From contig JAIOJX010000004.1 of the NCBI GenBank assembly GCA_022376925.1, forward strand, positions 121,979,123 through 122,043,122: a stretch of DNA of 64,000 nucleotides, in the 5' to 3' direction. The stretch's first letter is position 1, and each line of letters opens with the position of its first letter. This stretch comes from Tragulus kanchil (taxonomy: Eukaryota > Chordata > Mammalia > Artiodactyla > Tragulidae). A program made the position numbers and the translations under genes. Under the pieces are notes generated by a model, which saw only the letters and a list, made by a program, of their open reading frames with translations, ran no database searches and was not told the DNA's origin. Positions 44,189-55,865 of this stretch are shown here, piece after piece.

Positions 44189-46249
44189 TCTAATGTCTGA
44201 TAGAATTCCATAATTTAGATCACTTGCTTTAAGCACTGGAGGTAAATTATGTTCTATGCACCTAAAGGTCAATACTTATGGGATAGAATAGCCAATCAGA
44301 GTACACGTCCAATAACATCATGTTAAGGCTTATGTTAAGGTTTGGGTTAAAATTTAAATTCCCTTATTTGTGATTTTTACACAAATTCTACACAGATCTA
44401 AAAAGGCATTTTCATAAGCAGAAGTTACATATGTATTTCTCTAGCAAGCTATTACTAGTTAATAACTTCCAGTTTATCCTTTAAATTATGTTAAATAATT
44501 AAATATATCTGCAACAGAAGTTAACAAGAATTAGAAAGGATTAATAAGTATATCATGAAAATTCTAAAAAAACAGCATGATTATTTGGAAAAACAGAAAC
44601 TAGGAAATTATTATTAATCCTAGTTCTGCTAGAAGTTACTTGGTATACTACATAACATTTACTTTTTAACTGTGAGACAAAGACACACATCAATGTTTTC
44701 AGTAGGACTTCATGAAAAATAATTTTGTTCCCAAGCATTTTAAAAGCAGTTTAAGAATGAGATGATAATTGTTCCGACATGTATGATGTTTATTGGAAAC
44801 AAAAAGAGTACAGTAGTTGCAAGAACCTAATTCAATGCTATAATAAATCCCCTCTGATAAGAAGTTCTAAAATGTAGGTTCAAATGTAGAAATTATCACA
44901 TACATGCACACACTATTGCATTCCTTTAATATTTTCAATCCCTATTTGAAAATTCCTGACTGTATTTACAATTCTGAACTTAGTATCAAACTCTGCCTGT
45001 GGCCATGAAGACATTATTTTTTATTATCTTAGAAAACACCCATGTACAAAGCGAAAAACAAAATGCTATAATTTGTATTTATTTTCATTCTTCTTTCTAA
45101 CCACTTCTCAAATCCAGAACTGTTCCCTATTTCCCTTGTATAGCTCTTTTCTGGTCAAAAGGATGTCATCAATTCAAAGGTTCCAAAATCATAAGTTTTA
45201 ATAAAAGAAAAGCCAATTCCCTTCTAATGTCTGATAGAATTCCATAATTTAGATCACTTGCTTTAAGCACTGGAGGTAAATTATGTTCTATGCACCTAAA
45301 GGTCAATACTTATGGGATAGAATAGCAAATCAGAGTACACGTCCAATAACATCATGTTAAGGATTATGTTAAGGTTTGGGTTAAAATTTAAATTCCCTTA
45401 TTTGTGATTTTACACAAATTCTACACAGATCTAAAAAGGCATTTTCATAAGCAGAAGTTACATATGTATTTCTCTAGCAAGCTATTACTAGTTAATAACT
45501 TCCAGTTTATCCTTTAAATTATGTTAAATAATTAAATATATCTGCAACAGAAGTTAACAAGAATTAGAAAGGATTAATAAGTATATCATGAAAATTCTAA
45601 AAAAACAGCATGATTATTTGGAAAAACAGAAACTAGGAAATTATTATTAATCCTAGTTCTGCTAGAAGTTACTTGGTATACTACATAACATTTACTTTTT
45701 AACTGTGAGACAAAGACACACATCAATGTTTTCAGTAGGACTTCATGAAAAATAATTTTGTTCCCAAGCATTTTAAAAGCAGTTTAAGAATGAGATGATA
45801 ATTGTTCCGACATGTATGATGTTTATTGGAAACAAAAAGAGTACAGTAGTTGCAAGAACCTAATTCAATGCTATAATAAATCCCCTCTGATAAGAAGTTC
45901 TAAAATGTAGGTTCAAATGTAGAAATTATCACATACATGCACACACTATTGCATTCCTTTAATATTTTCAATCCCTATTTGAAAATTCCTGACTGTATTT
46001 ACAATTCTGAACTTAGTATCAAACTCTGCCTGTGGCCATGAAGACATTATTTTTTATTATCTTAGAAAACACCCATGTACAAAGCGAAAAACAAAATGCT
46101 ATAATTTGTATTTATTTTCATTCTTCTTTCTAACCACTTCTCAAATCCAGAACTGTTCCCTATTTCCCTTGTATAGCTCTTTTCTGGTCAAAAGGATGTC
46201 ATCAATTCAAAGGTTCCAAAATCATAAGTTTTAATAAAAGAAAAACCAA
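44189..46249. repeat. Direct duplication 17 (shift 1033-1034 bp)
   Basis: 44189-45215 recurs at 45223-46249. Differences: GCCAATCAG/GCAAATCAG, AAGGCTTATG/AAGGATTATG and a T-run change (GATTTTTACAC/GATTTTACAC). A few bases (AATTCCC) separate the copies. The whole unit is apparently unique DNA. Confidence 0.95.
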
Positions 46250-46486
46250 AATCTAAGTGCTAATTAGATGGCTTTTAAATGACTTCTTTCATAAAGTCAT
46301 AAGTTCTTTGAAAGTAACTATGTAAGAAAATGAAAGCTGCAAAACTTAACATTCTATTAAATTATATATTAAATAATATATTAAATATAAATCAGCATTT
46401 AAAAAGCTCATCATTAAAAAGGGAAAGTAAAAGCTAAAGAGGCAAAATGTTCAGGCATGTCTGCTGAAAGAATGAATGGCCAGGAA

Positions 46487-47595
46487 GAAGTTTCCTGCAG
46501 GCTTCTATTTGGGATAAGAGAGAATTCCCATCTTCCTACATCTTATTGAGGGTCTCTGGTGAGATACTATGGAATATGACCCAAACCCTACAGTCATTAC
46601 CTAGTGATTATAATTTCTCTCTGCAAAGCTGGAAGAGAAAAATAAGTACTGTATGAAACACAGAGAATGACCCTAGCATTTAAGTGAGGGAAAAAAAATT
46701 CCGACTAAAAAACACCACTACTGAAAAAGAGCTACCTGAAGGAATCTTCAGAAGTCAAAGATAAACCTACGATTCTTAGCTCATTGAGTTCCAGAGTTGG
46801 GAGCAAAAGACTACTTTCTTTCAGCTATGAAATCTGAATAGAAAATAGTGTAGGGATAATGTATCTAGTTGTACATGTATTTGTGCAATTATTTAAATAT
46901 ATGCTAGTTTATGCTAATATTCGTCAATAAGTATGCTTTTCCATTACTAAATTGTTTTTACTGATATAATTAGCAGAATTGGAATTTCTAGAGTCCAGGA
47001 TGAAAGTGTGTTCCATAGAATACTAGGCCACCAAGACGTCTCACTAGCAGCATGGCAACATGCTACCCACACTGATCAAGAAGGATCACTTTATCCAGCA
47101 CAAAAGAATACAGTTAGCTGCCAGTCTAAGGGTATCCACTCCTTTAGCTTTTGCACCCAGGTCATGCGCTTCTCAAGGTGGCATGAGACAGATTCTAAAC
47201 AAGGCCATGGTAAATGACCCTTGGTAACAGGCAATACAAGACTCCTCTATAATGAGCAGTTTTTGTTCCAGGTTTCACTGGGCTGAGAGACTTGTCAAGT
47301 TTGCATTGCAATCCTCTTTGTCCCTGCCCAGTGCTATTTTTCTCTCATTTCCTTTCATAGGTGTTACTCCCCAACAAACTTTTTGCATGCCAACTCGGGC
47401 TCAGCATCTCTTTCTCAGAGAATCTAAGTAACATAGTAGATAATTAGTGGTCCAAGAAAGCAGTCAGGAAAATGAAGCTTTGTGACTAGATAACTTGCTA
47501 GCTGGATAGCAGCAGTAAGGGCCCATCCCAGGTGATATGCATGACAGAGGTAATTCAGTCTCAAAGCACTGGCCCAATGACTAAAACTTGTAAAA
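46487..47595. other. Unique non-coding DNA (first copy)
   Basis: No element identified with confidence. The 69-codon frame at 47008-47217 and the 76-codon frame at 47532-47762 have no recognisable domain; the second crosses the duplication join. Confidence 0.55.
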
Positions 47596-48701
47596 GTTTC
47601 CTGCAGGCTTCTATTTGGGATAAGAGAGAATTCCCATCTTCCTACATCTTATTGAGGGTCTCTGGTGAGATACTATGGAATATGACCCAAACCCTACAGT
47701 CATTACCTAGTGATTATAATTTCTCTCTGCAAAGCTGGAAGAGAAAAATAAGTACTGTATGAAACACAGAGAATGACCCTAGCATTTAAGTGAGGGAAAA
47801 AAAATTCCGACTAAAAAACACCACTACTGAAAAAGAGCTACCTGAAGGAATCTTCAGAAGTCAAAGATAAACCTACGATTCTTAGCTCATTGAGTTCCAG
47901 AGTTGGGAGCAAAAGACTACTTTCTTTCAGCTATGAAATCTGAATAGAAAATAGTGTAGGGATAATGTATCTAGTTGTACATGTATTTGTGCAATTATTT
48001 AAATATATGCTAGTTTATGCTAATATTCGTCAATAAGTATGCTTTTCCATTACTAAATTGTTTTTACTGATATAATTAGCAGAATTGGAATTTCTAGAGT
48101 CCAGGATGAAAGTGTGTTCCATAGAATACTAGGCCACCAAGACGTCTCACTAGCAGCATGGCAACATGCTACCCACACTGATCAAGAAGGATCACTTTAT
48201 CCAGCACAAAAGAATACAGTTAGCTGCCAGTCTAAGGGTATCCACTCCTTTAGCTTTTGCACCCAGGTCATGCGCTTCTCAAGGTGGCATGAGACAGATT
48301 CTAAACAAGGCCATGGTAAATGACCCTTGGTAACAGGCAATACAAGACTCCTCTATAATGAGCAGTTTTTGTTCCAGGTTTCACTGGGCTGAGAGACTTG
48401 TCAAGTTTGCATTGCAATCCTCTTTGTCCCTGCCCAGTGCTATTTTTCTCTCATTTCCTTTCATAGGTGTTACTCCCCAACAAACTTTTTGCATGCCAAC
48501 TCGGGCTCAGCATCTCTTTCTCAGAGAATCTAAGTAACATAGTAGATAATTAGTGGTCCAAGAAAGCAGTCAGGAAAATGAAGCTTTGTGACTAGATAAC
48601 TTGCTAGCTGGATAGCAGCAGTAAGGGCCCATCCCAGGTGATATGCATGACAGAGGTAATTCAGTCTCAAAGCACTGGCCCAATGACTAAAACTTGTAAA
48701 A
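46487..48701. repeat. Direct duplication 18 (shift 1106 bp)
   Basis: 46487-47595 recurs at 47593-48701 with a shared AAG at the join. I see no internal difference. Overlaps duplication 19. Confidence 0.95.
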
Positions 48702-49005
48702 TTGTATTTGTGGGGAAAATGTGCTTTCTGAAGAGTCTTTTGGTCAGTATGATATGAATCAGAGGTTTGAAAAGTATAGGGACAAAATGCACATAAAGTC
48801 AACAGAAGTGACTAGTAGTTATTAAATTACATTGACCCCTATAAGAGAATATGACAAGCTGAAGACAATTAACAAGCAATTGAAAACAGAACAGGAAGGC
48901 CATAGGACCTCTTTGGCAGTTTACAAAGTCTTTATTCCCTTTTTTCTGAACTGGAAAAGCTAAAAGGACTAAACTCAGGATATAATCGTAAGAGCTACCC
49001 ATAGG

Positions 49006-49290
49006 AAACAAACTTGTGGTTACTAAGGAAGAAAAGGGGTAGGGAAGGAATAAATTAGGAATTTAGGATTACCAGATACAAATGACTATATATATATAAC
49101 AGATAACAAGGTCTTACTGCATAGCACAGGGAACTATATCCAATATCCTGTAGTAGACCATTAACCATAATAGAAAAGAATATTAAAAAGAATTTATATA
49201 CATACATATATATAAGCATATGTAACTGAATCATTTTGCTGTACACCAGACTAATATGTTATAAATCAACTATACTTTAATAAAATTTTA
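49006..49290 (+). mobile_element. L1 3' end (first copy)
   Basis: AAACTTGTGGTTACTAAGGA, ATAGCACAGGGAACTATATC, AATCATTTTGCTGTACACCA and AATCAACTATACTTTAATAA are the 3'UTR of an artiodactyl L1, truncated at its 5' side. Confidence 0.85.
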
Positions 49291-49307
49291 TTAAATGGTA
49301 ATAATTT

Positions 49308-49405
49308 TTCTTGGGCTCCAAAATCACTGCAGACAGTCATTGCAGCCATGAAATTAAAACACAATAGCTCCGTGGAAGGAAAGTTGTAACAAACCTAAAC
49401 ATCAT
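49308..49405 (+). mobile_element. BovB fragment, extra copy
   Basis: TTCTTGGGCTCCAAAATCAC through AACAAACCTAAACATCAT is the start of the BovB piece at 50427, cut by the duplication 19 junction. Confidence 0.8.
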
Positions 49406-50124
49406 CCCTTTGACAGATTCTAAACAAGGCCATGGTAAATGACCCTTGGTAACAGGCAATACAAGACTCCTCTATAATGAGCAGTTTTTGTTCCAGGTTT
49501 CACTGGGCTGAGAGACTTGTCAAGTTTGCATTGCAATCCTCTTTGTCCCTGCCCAGTGCTATTTTTCTCTCATTTCCTTTCATAGGTGTTACTCCCCAAC
49601 AAACTTTTTGCATGCCAACTCGGGCTCAGCATCTCTTTCTCAGAGAATCTAAGTAACATAGTAGATAATTAGTGGTCCAAGAAAGCAGTCAGGAAAATGA
49701 AGCTTTGTGACTAGATAACTTGCTAGCTGGATAGCAGCAGTAAGGGCCCATCCCAGGTGATATGCATGACAGAGGTAATTCAGTCTCAAAGCACTGGCCC
49801 AATGACTAAAACTTGTAAAATTGTATTTGTGGGGAAAATGTGCTTTCTGAAGAGTCTTTTGGTCAGTATGATATGAATCAGAGGTTTGAAAAGTATAGGG
49901 ACAAAATGCACATAAAGTCAACAGAAGTGACTAGTAGTTATTAAATTACATTGACCCCTATAAGAGAATATGACAAGCTGAAGACAATTAACAAGCAATT
50001 GAAAACAGAACAGGAAGGCCATAGGACCTCTTTGGCAGTTTACAAAGTCTTTATTCCCTTTTTTCTGAACTGGAAAAGCTAAAAGGACTAAACTCAGGAT
50101 ATAATCGTAAGAGCTACCCATAGG

Positions 50125-50409
50125 AAACAAACTTGTGGTTACTAAGGAAGAAAAGGGGTAGGGAAGGAATAAATTAGGAATTTAGGATTACCAGATACAA
50201 ATGACTATATATATATAACAGATAACAAGGTCTTACTGCATAGCACAGGGAACTATATCCAATATCCTGTAGTAGACCATTAACCATAATAGAAAAGAAT
50301 ATTAAAAAGAATTTATATACATACATATATATAAGCATATGTAACTGAATCATTTTGCTGTACACCAGACTAATATGTTATAAATCAACTATACTTTAAT
50401 AAAATTTTA
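50125..50409 (+). mobile_element. L1 3' end, duplicated copy
   Basis: Same L1 end as 49006-49290 shifted by 1119 bp, including the TATATATATA run. Confidence 0.85.
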
Positions 50410-50426
50410 TTAAATGGTAATAATTT

Positions 50427-50879
50427 TTCTTGGGCTCCAAAATCACTGCAGACAGTCATTGCAGCCATGAAATTAAAACACAATAGCTCCGTGGAAGGAA
50501 AGTTGTAACAAACCTAAACATCATATTAAAAAGCAGAGACACCACTTTGCTGACAAAGGCCCATATAACCAAAGCTATGGTTTTTCCTGGAATAATGTAT
50601 GGACTTGAGAATTGGACCATAAAAAGGCTGAGTGATGAAAAATTGCCTTTGAATTATGGTGCTGGAGAAGACCCTTGAGAGTCCCTTGGATGGCTAAGAG
50701 ATCAAAGCAGTCAATCCTAAAGGAAATCAACCCTGAACATTCACTGGAAGGACTTGCTGAAGCTGCAGCTTTAATACTTTGGCCATCTGAATGCAAAGAG
50801 CTGATTCCTTAGAAAAGACCTTGATACTGGGAAAGACCAAAGGCAAAAGGAGAAGTGGAAGACAGAAAACAAGATGGGG
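50427..50879 (+). mobile_element. BovB LINE 3' part, split by a SINE (left piece)
   Basis: From TTCTTGGGCTCCAAAATCAC through AAGCAGAGACACCACTTTGC, GGTGCTGGAGAAGACCCTTG and CATTCACTGGAAGGACTTGC, i.e. the region C-terminal to the reverse transcriptase. Frames are broken. It is interrupted at 50880 by a SINE and resumes near 51200. Confidence 0.85.
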
Positions 50880-51199
50880 GGGCTTCCCTGGTGGTCCAGT
50901 GGGTAAGGACACCACCTTGCAGTGCAAGGGCCGCTGGTTCGATCCCTGGCCTGGGAAGATCCCACGTGCCGCAGAACGGCTGGACCTATGTGTCCAACTA
51001 CCGAGTCAGAGCTCTGGAGCGCATGCGCCCAGAGCCAGTGCTCTGCGACAACAGAGGCCACTGTGATGGGAGGCCCACAGGAGCCAAAGAACAAAGATGG
51101 AAGAAAAGAGATAAATGAAAGACCAATAGAAGTGCCCCCCACCCCCGCCCCGCTCCCTCCCCATCCCACCCTAAATAAATAAATAAATGTTTAAATAAA
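50880..51199 (+). mobile_element. Bov-tA type SINE inserted in BovB
   Basis: Nearly complete young copy: head GGGCTTCCCTGGTGGTCCAG, B-box GGTTCGATCCC, body hairpin at 51012-51034, C-rich linker at 51135-51170 and AAATAAATAAATAAAT tail. The flanks GAAGACAGAAAACAAGATGG and GAAGAAAAGAAAACGGACGG look like an imperfect target duplication. Long frames on both strands are repeat shadows. Confidence 0.9.
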
Positions 51200-51357
51200 A
51201 GAAGAAAAGAAAACGGACGGTTAGATAGCCTCACAGACTGAATGGACATGAATTTGAGCAAACTCTGTGAGACAGTGAAGGACAAAGGACCTTCACGTGC
51301 TACAGTCTTTGGAGTTGCCAAGAGTCAGACAAGACTTAGCAATGGAACAACAACCAG
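51200..51357 (+). mobile_element. BovB 3' end after the SINE (right piece)
   Basis: Continues from the left piece: GGACGGTTAGATAGCCTCAC, GAATGGACATGAATTTGAGC, GCCAAGAGTCAGACAAGACT and the ACAACAACC end. Confidence 0.85.
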
Positions 51358-52138
51358 TTTCAATATTAAATAGTCAGGTAAGCTAAAAAGGTTATGCCTA
51401 AATGAGGACCCTGGTTGGGAAAACCTAGGTTGCCCTCCCCTGACACATGAAATATGAGAAGCTGGGTGGAAGCCTGTGAAGATTTTGTTTCCCTAGACTA
51501 CTCAAGTTCAGCACCTGCAGTGGCACCTTAGTCCTTTCTATTAAGATTTAGCACTTCCCCAAAGTAAGAATAATCTGAAGAAGCCCCTGTCCCACTAACA
51601 GAGATCTTTCCCCATCTCTTCTTATATCAAGTCACCAACAGATAGGATTAAATCTGAGTCAACTGGACCTGATAAGAAAGAAATGGGGACTATATCCAAG
51701 AAGACGTATAAAAACAAGCCAGCATGTACTAACTGGAACTGAATAATACCTCTGACTAGGTTTTAAGAAGGCCTGACCAAGAAGGTTGGACCACAGGCCT
51801 GATACATTGAGTGTTAATTAGTGTAAGGACGCTGTTTTAAGATACAGGTTTAAAGCTCTAGAAAGGGCACTAGGAGGTATTGTAGATTAGCAGCAAGGGT
51901 GGCTTGCAGGAGCCTGAAGAAACAGACTCATGTTGAACAAGGTTCAAATGCCTGAACCACCATGGCAGATAGTATAGGAAAGGAATAAAAGGCTTAGAGA
52001 GCCAACCATATTGGCCGTGGCTATATTATAGAAAGCTTGACAACCCACCTAAGGATTTATGTCATGAGAAGACCCAAAGGGTACAACACTCACCAAAGTT
52101 TTCAGGAATATGTTGATTAGAGGAGTACCATAATTATT
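51358..52138. other. Single-copy non-coding DNA
   Basis: No element or gene recognised with confidence. Confidence 0.55.
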
Positions 52139-52352
52139 AAGAGGTCTTCCATGGTGGCTTAAGCAGTAAAGAATCTGCCTGCAATGCAGGAGCCGCAGGT
52201 TCCATCCCTGGGTTGGGAAGATCCCCTGGAGGCAGAAATAGCAACCTACTCCAGTATTCTTGCCTAGAGAATCCCATGGACAGAAAAGTTCGCAGGCGGG
52301 ACTAAAGGGTCGCAAAGAGTCAGACACAACTTGAAGCAACTGAGCACGCATA
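52139..52352 (+). mobile_element. Bov-A type SINE
   Basis: AGAGGTCTTCCATGGTGGCT start, AAGAATCTGCCTGCAATGCA, TTCCATCCCTGGGTTGGGAA, CAACCTACTCCAGTATTCTT and GTCGCAAAGAGTCAGACACA in Bov-A order, followed by a BovB-like end. The 108-codon minus-strand frame (52049-52375) is its shadow. Confidence 0.9.
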
Positions 52353-52582
52353 CACACGTGCAAAGTAAAGATCAATTCTTACCTCACACCATTAACAAAA
52401 GTCGAGGGGCAAGCCTTGCTCCCCAGTTCCGTGAGGCTGGCAGAGACTGTGTCATATACACCTCACAATCCGAGAGTTCCCATTGCCCAATCTTATTTTT
52501 GCTCCTCTTCTTTCATAGGTGTAAATACATCTTTTACTCTCCTAACTTCGTCTCAGTATCCGTTTCCCAGTTCCTGGTTTGT

Positions 52583-52608
52583 TGTTTTTTGTTTTTTTTT
52601 TTTTTTTA
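52583..52608 (+). repeat. T-rich homopolymer run
   Basis: TTGTTTTTTG followed by 16 T. Low complexity; it could be the tail of a minus-strand element, but I cannot name one. Confidence 0.8.
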
Positions 52609-53283
52609 AAAGGCAAATGTCTACCTTTCACAAAGTGCTACAAATGTTCTGTGCTGTAAGGAGCTAAGGAGCTTAGAAACCACTCCATCCTAACAACAAG
52701 GAAAAAGCTGAACAAACTTAAAAGTCAACAACTCTTCTTGGATTTATAATACAGGGGAAGACCAAGCAAATCAACTGTCCCCAATATCAGAGAGACAAGC
52801 AAATACAGGGAGCTACAACTTACCAGAGCAGAGATTCGTGAGCAGAAACTCCACAAGGAACAAAAACTGTCTTGAGTAGGTCCTTCTCTCAAGGTGTTTT
52901 GGTTTCCTTCAAAGCATTTACAATCACAGTCCATAATTATTTTAGTTATACGTGGGTTCTCCTGCTATTTCTTCCCAAAAGGCATGGACTGTGTTCACAA
53001 ATTGCTGGAGGCTCAGCATGGACAACTCTGAGAGTTCAGAACTTCAGGAAGACCCAGTCAAAGGAAGGCAGCCATAATATTGTAAAATTCATCTCCAACA
53101 GACTGACTGTATCCCCAGAGTAAGGATTAATATCAGAGGAAAAATCCCCTTGTGCTTCTAGCAGGGGAAGAAAGAACTGCTCCTGAGATAAGCGAGAGCA
53201 CCCTGTTCTTCTTAATTAGGCCTGCCCACAGGGGAAACCAGTTAAGCAGAGTCAGGATTAACCACAGCTGGAGTATGAGAGCC
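52609..53283. other. Single-copy non-coding DNA
   Basis: No gene supported. Frames near 52725 (minus) and 52872 (plus) have no recognisable domain. Confidence 0.55.
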
Positions 53284-53699
53284 TAACCAACCTCATTGAC
53301 GGGAAATACCCAACTCCAGCCTCTACTAGCCTTCTTAGTGAGAGAATAAAAATGCTCAACTTCACCCATTCTGCCATTCTGTCTCACTCAAAGGAGGAAA
53401 AAAAACCTGAGAAACATTTGTGGAGTTCATAAAGGTAGAGGCCTCAAAGAGACTAATACCTCTTCACAGCAGTATACAACACTTGCCCTCCCCCACACTC
53501 ACTATCACATTACAAAAGGCCTATTTACAGCAGTTCCTTTTAGCTGACACATCATGTCTGGCTATCAAGAAAAATCACAAGGCATACCAAAAAGCAAAAT
53601 CACAATATGAATAGACAGAGCAAGCATCAGAACCAGACACAGCAGAGATGTTGAAATTTTATATTGCAAACTAGGGCAACAATTAAAATTTTTTTTTTT

Positions 53700-54165
53700 A
53701 AGTATAACTGATATGTAAGAAAGGAGAGAAATTAGAATCACATAAAATGTTCAATTAAAACCACAAAAGACAGAAAAAGAATGGAAGAGAGAAACAGAAC
53801 AAAGGGAACAAACAGAAAACAGTAACTAATCTGGTAAACAGTTATCCAGCTATATCAATAATCACCTTAGAGATCAATGATCTAAATCCACCGACTGAAA
53901 GACAGAGATTGTCAGAGTGGATCAAAAAACATACTGCTTGGTTCCAACTTTATGACATGCTGAAAAAAGGCAAAGCTATGGAAACAGTAAAAAGATCAGT
54001 GATTGCTGGGGTTGTAGGGGCCAGATGAATAGGTAGCACATAGAGGATTTTTAGGCAGTGAAAAGTACTCTGTATGGTACCATAATGATGGATATATATC
54101 TTTATACATTTGTCCAAAAAACTAGATAACTCAAATGATCATATAATTAATTGCCCAAACCACTG
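53700..54165 (+). mobile_element. L1M fragment: ORF2 start joined to 3'UTR
   Basis: First part: GGAAGAGAGAAACAGAACAA and ATCACCTTAGAGATCAATGA with GATTGTCAGAGTGGATCAAA are ORF1/ORF2 boundary-like text of an old L1. Then GTAAAAAGATCAGTGATTGC, GGATTTTTAGGCAGTGAAAA and TATACATTTGTCCAAAA are L1M 3'UTR. The body between is missing. Duplicated at about 54839-55305. Confidence 0.65.
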
Positions 54166-54838
54166 CTGAAAGTGAAGACTACTACAAATCATTAAACCAA
54201 GAGAATACACACAAACTTGCAAAGTCCCAGCAAATCCCCTCAATCCATTCTACTATCTCTTCTCTCTCTTTCTGTAGTAATTTTGCTACAAAAAATGCAT
54301 GTCACAACTCTAAAGAAAAAGACACAAATCACCTATAGTCTCATGCTTTCATTGACTCATTCAGCAACATTTATTCAATACCTTCTGTGTGTAGGTACTG
54401 ATGAAAAATCAAGACACTGAGTTAACCAACCTCATTGACGGGAAATACCCAACTCCAGCCTCTACTAGCCTTCTTAGTGAGAGAATAAAAATGCTCAACT
54501 TCACCCATTCTGCCATTCTGTCTCACTCAAAGGAGGAAAAAAAACCTGAGAAACATTTGTGGAGTTCATAAAGGTAGAGGCCTCAAAGAGACTAATACCT
54601 CTTCACAGCAGTATACAACACTTGCCCTCCCCCACACTCACTATCACATTACAAAAGGCCTATTTACAGCAGTTCCTTTTAGCTGACACATCATGTCTGG
54701 CTATCAAGAAAAATCACAAGGCATACCAAAAAGCAAAATCACAATATGAATAGACAGAGCAAGCATCAGAACCAGACACAGCAGAGATGTTGAAATTTTA
54801 TATTGCAAACTAGGGCAACAATTAAAATTTTTTTTTTA

Positions 54839-55305
54839 AGTATAACTGATATGTAAGAAAGGAGAGAAATTAGAATCACATAAAATGTTCAATTAAAACC
54901 ACAAAAGACAGAAAAAGAATGGAAGAGAGAAACAGAACAAAGGGAACAAACAGAAAACAGTAACTAATCTGGTAAACAGTTATCCAGCTATATCAATAAT
55001 CACCTTAGAGATCAATGATCTAAATCCACCGACTGAAAGACAGAGATTGTCAGAGTGGATCAAAAAACATACTGCTTGGTTCCAACTTTATGACATGCTG
55101 AAAAAAGGCAAAGCTATGGAAACAGTAAAAAGATCAGTGATTGCTGGGGTTGTAGGGGCCAGATGAATAGGTAGCACATAGAGGATTTTTAGGCAGTGAA
55201 AAGTACTCTGTATGGTACCATAATGATGGATATATATCTTTATACATTTGTCCAAAAAACTAGATAACTCAAATGATCATATAATTAATTGCCCAAACCA
55301 CTGCT
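54839..55305 (+). mobile_element. L1M fragment, duplicated copy
   Basis: Copy of the preceding fragment by duplication 20. Confidence 0.65.
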
Positions 55306-55484
55306 GAAAGTGAAGACTACTACAAATCATTAAACCAAGAGAATACACACAAACTTGCAAAGTCCCAGCAAATCCCCTCAATCCATTCTACTATCTCTTC
55401 TCTCTCTTTCTGTAGTAATTTTGCTACAAAAAATGCATGTCACAACTCTAAAGAAAAAGACACAAATCACCTATAGTCTCATGC

Positions 55485-55865
55485 TTTCATTGACTCATTC
55501 AGCAACATTTATTCAATACCTTCTGTGTGTAGGTACTGAGATGAAAAATCAAGACACTGAGTTGAAAAATCATAAACAAGGCAAACACAGCCCATGCCTT
55601 TTGGGAAGAAATAGCGGGAGAACCCACACATAACTAAAATAATTATGGACTGTGATTGTAAATGCTTTGAAGGAAAATAACTTGAGAGAAGAACCTACTC
55701 AAGACAGGCTGTTCAGGAAAGACCTCTCTGGAGGGGTGACATGTGGAATGTGCCTGGAAAACTGATTTGGATTAGCCATGGGAGTGGCTGAGAGATGGAA
55801 AGTAGGGAGCATTCCAAGCTCAGAGAACAGCACGTACAAGGGCCCTTAGGGGAGAAAGTTTGGTC
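55485..55865 (-). mobile_element. L2 LINE fragment
   Basis: On the minus strand: TTCAGCAACATTTATTCAAT, GTGTGTAGGTACTGAGATGA, then ACCTCTCTGGAGGGGTGACA and GGGAGCATTCCAAGCTCAGA. This order fits an old mammalian L2 3' region read in reverse. Non-coding; a partial copy starts at 56928. Part of the left end is also present at about 54350-54421. Confidence 0.6.

Larger units (their letters stand above)
48293..50524. repeat. Direct duplication 19 (shift 1119 bp)
   Basis: 48293-49405 recurs at 49412-50524 with a 6 bp filler (CCCTTT). Together with duplication 18, the 409 bp block 47187-47595 exists three times (also 48293 and 49412). The unit ends inside a BovB fragment. Confidence 0.95.
53284..55563. 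repeat. Direct duplication 20 (shift 1139-1140 bp)
   Basis: 53284-54424 recurs at 54423-55563. Differences: one or two T in a T run (near 53690 and 54829) and ACTGATG versus ACTGAGATG near the end of the first copy, beside the junction. The 64-codon frames at 53420 and 54559 are copies of each other. Confidence 0.95.

Noticed and set aside
47270..47440. LTR-like 3' end (TTTCATAGGTGTTACTCCCC, with similar text at 52510)
   Set aside because: The similarity between the two places is limited to short motifs and I could not find matching ends or a family; left unannotated.
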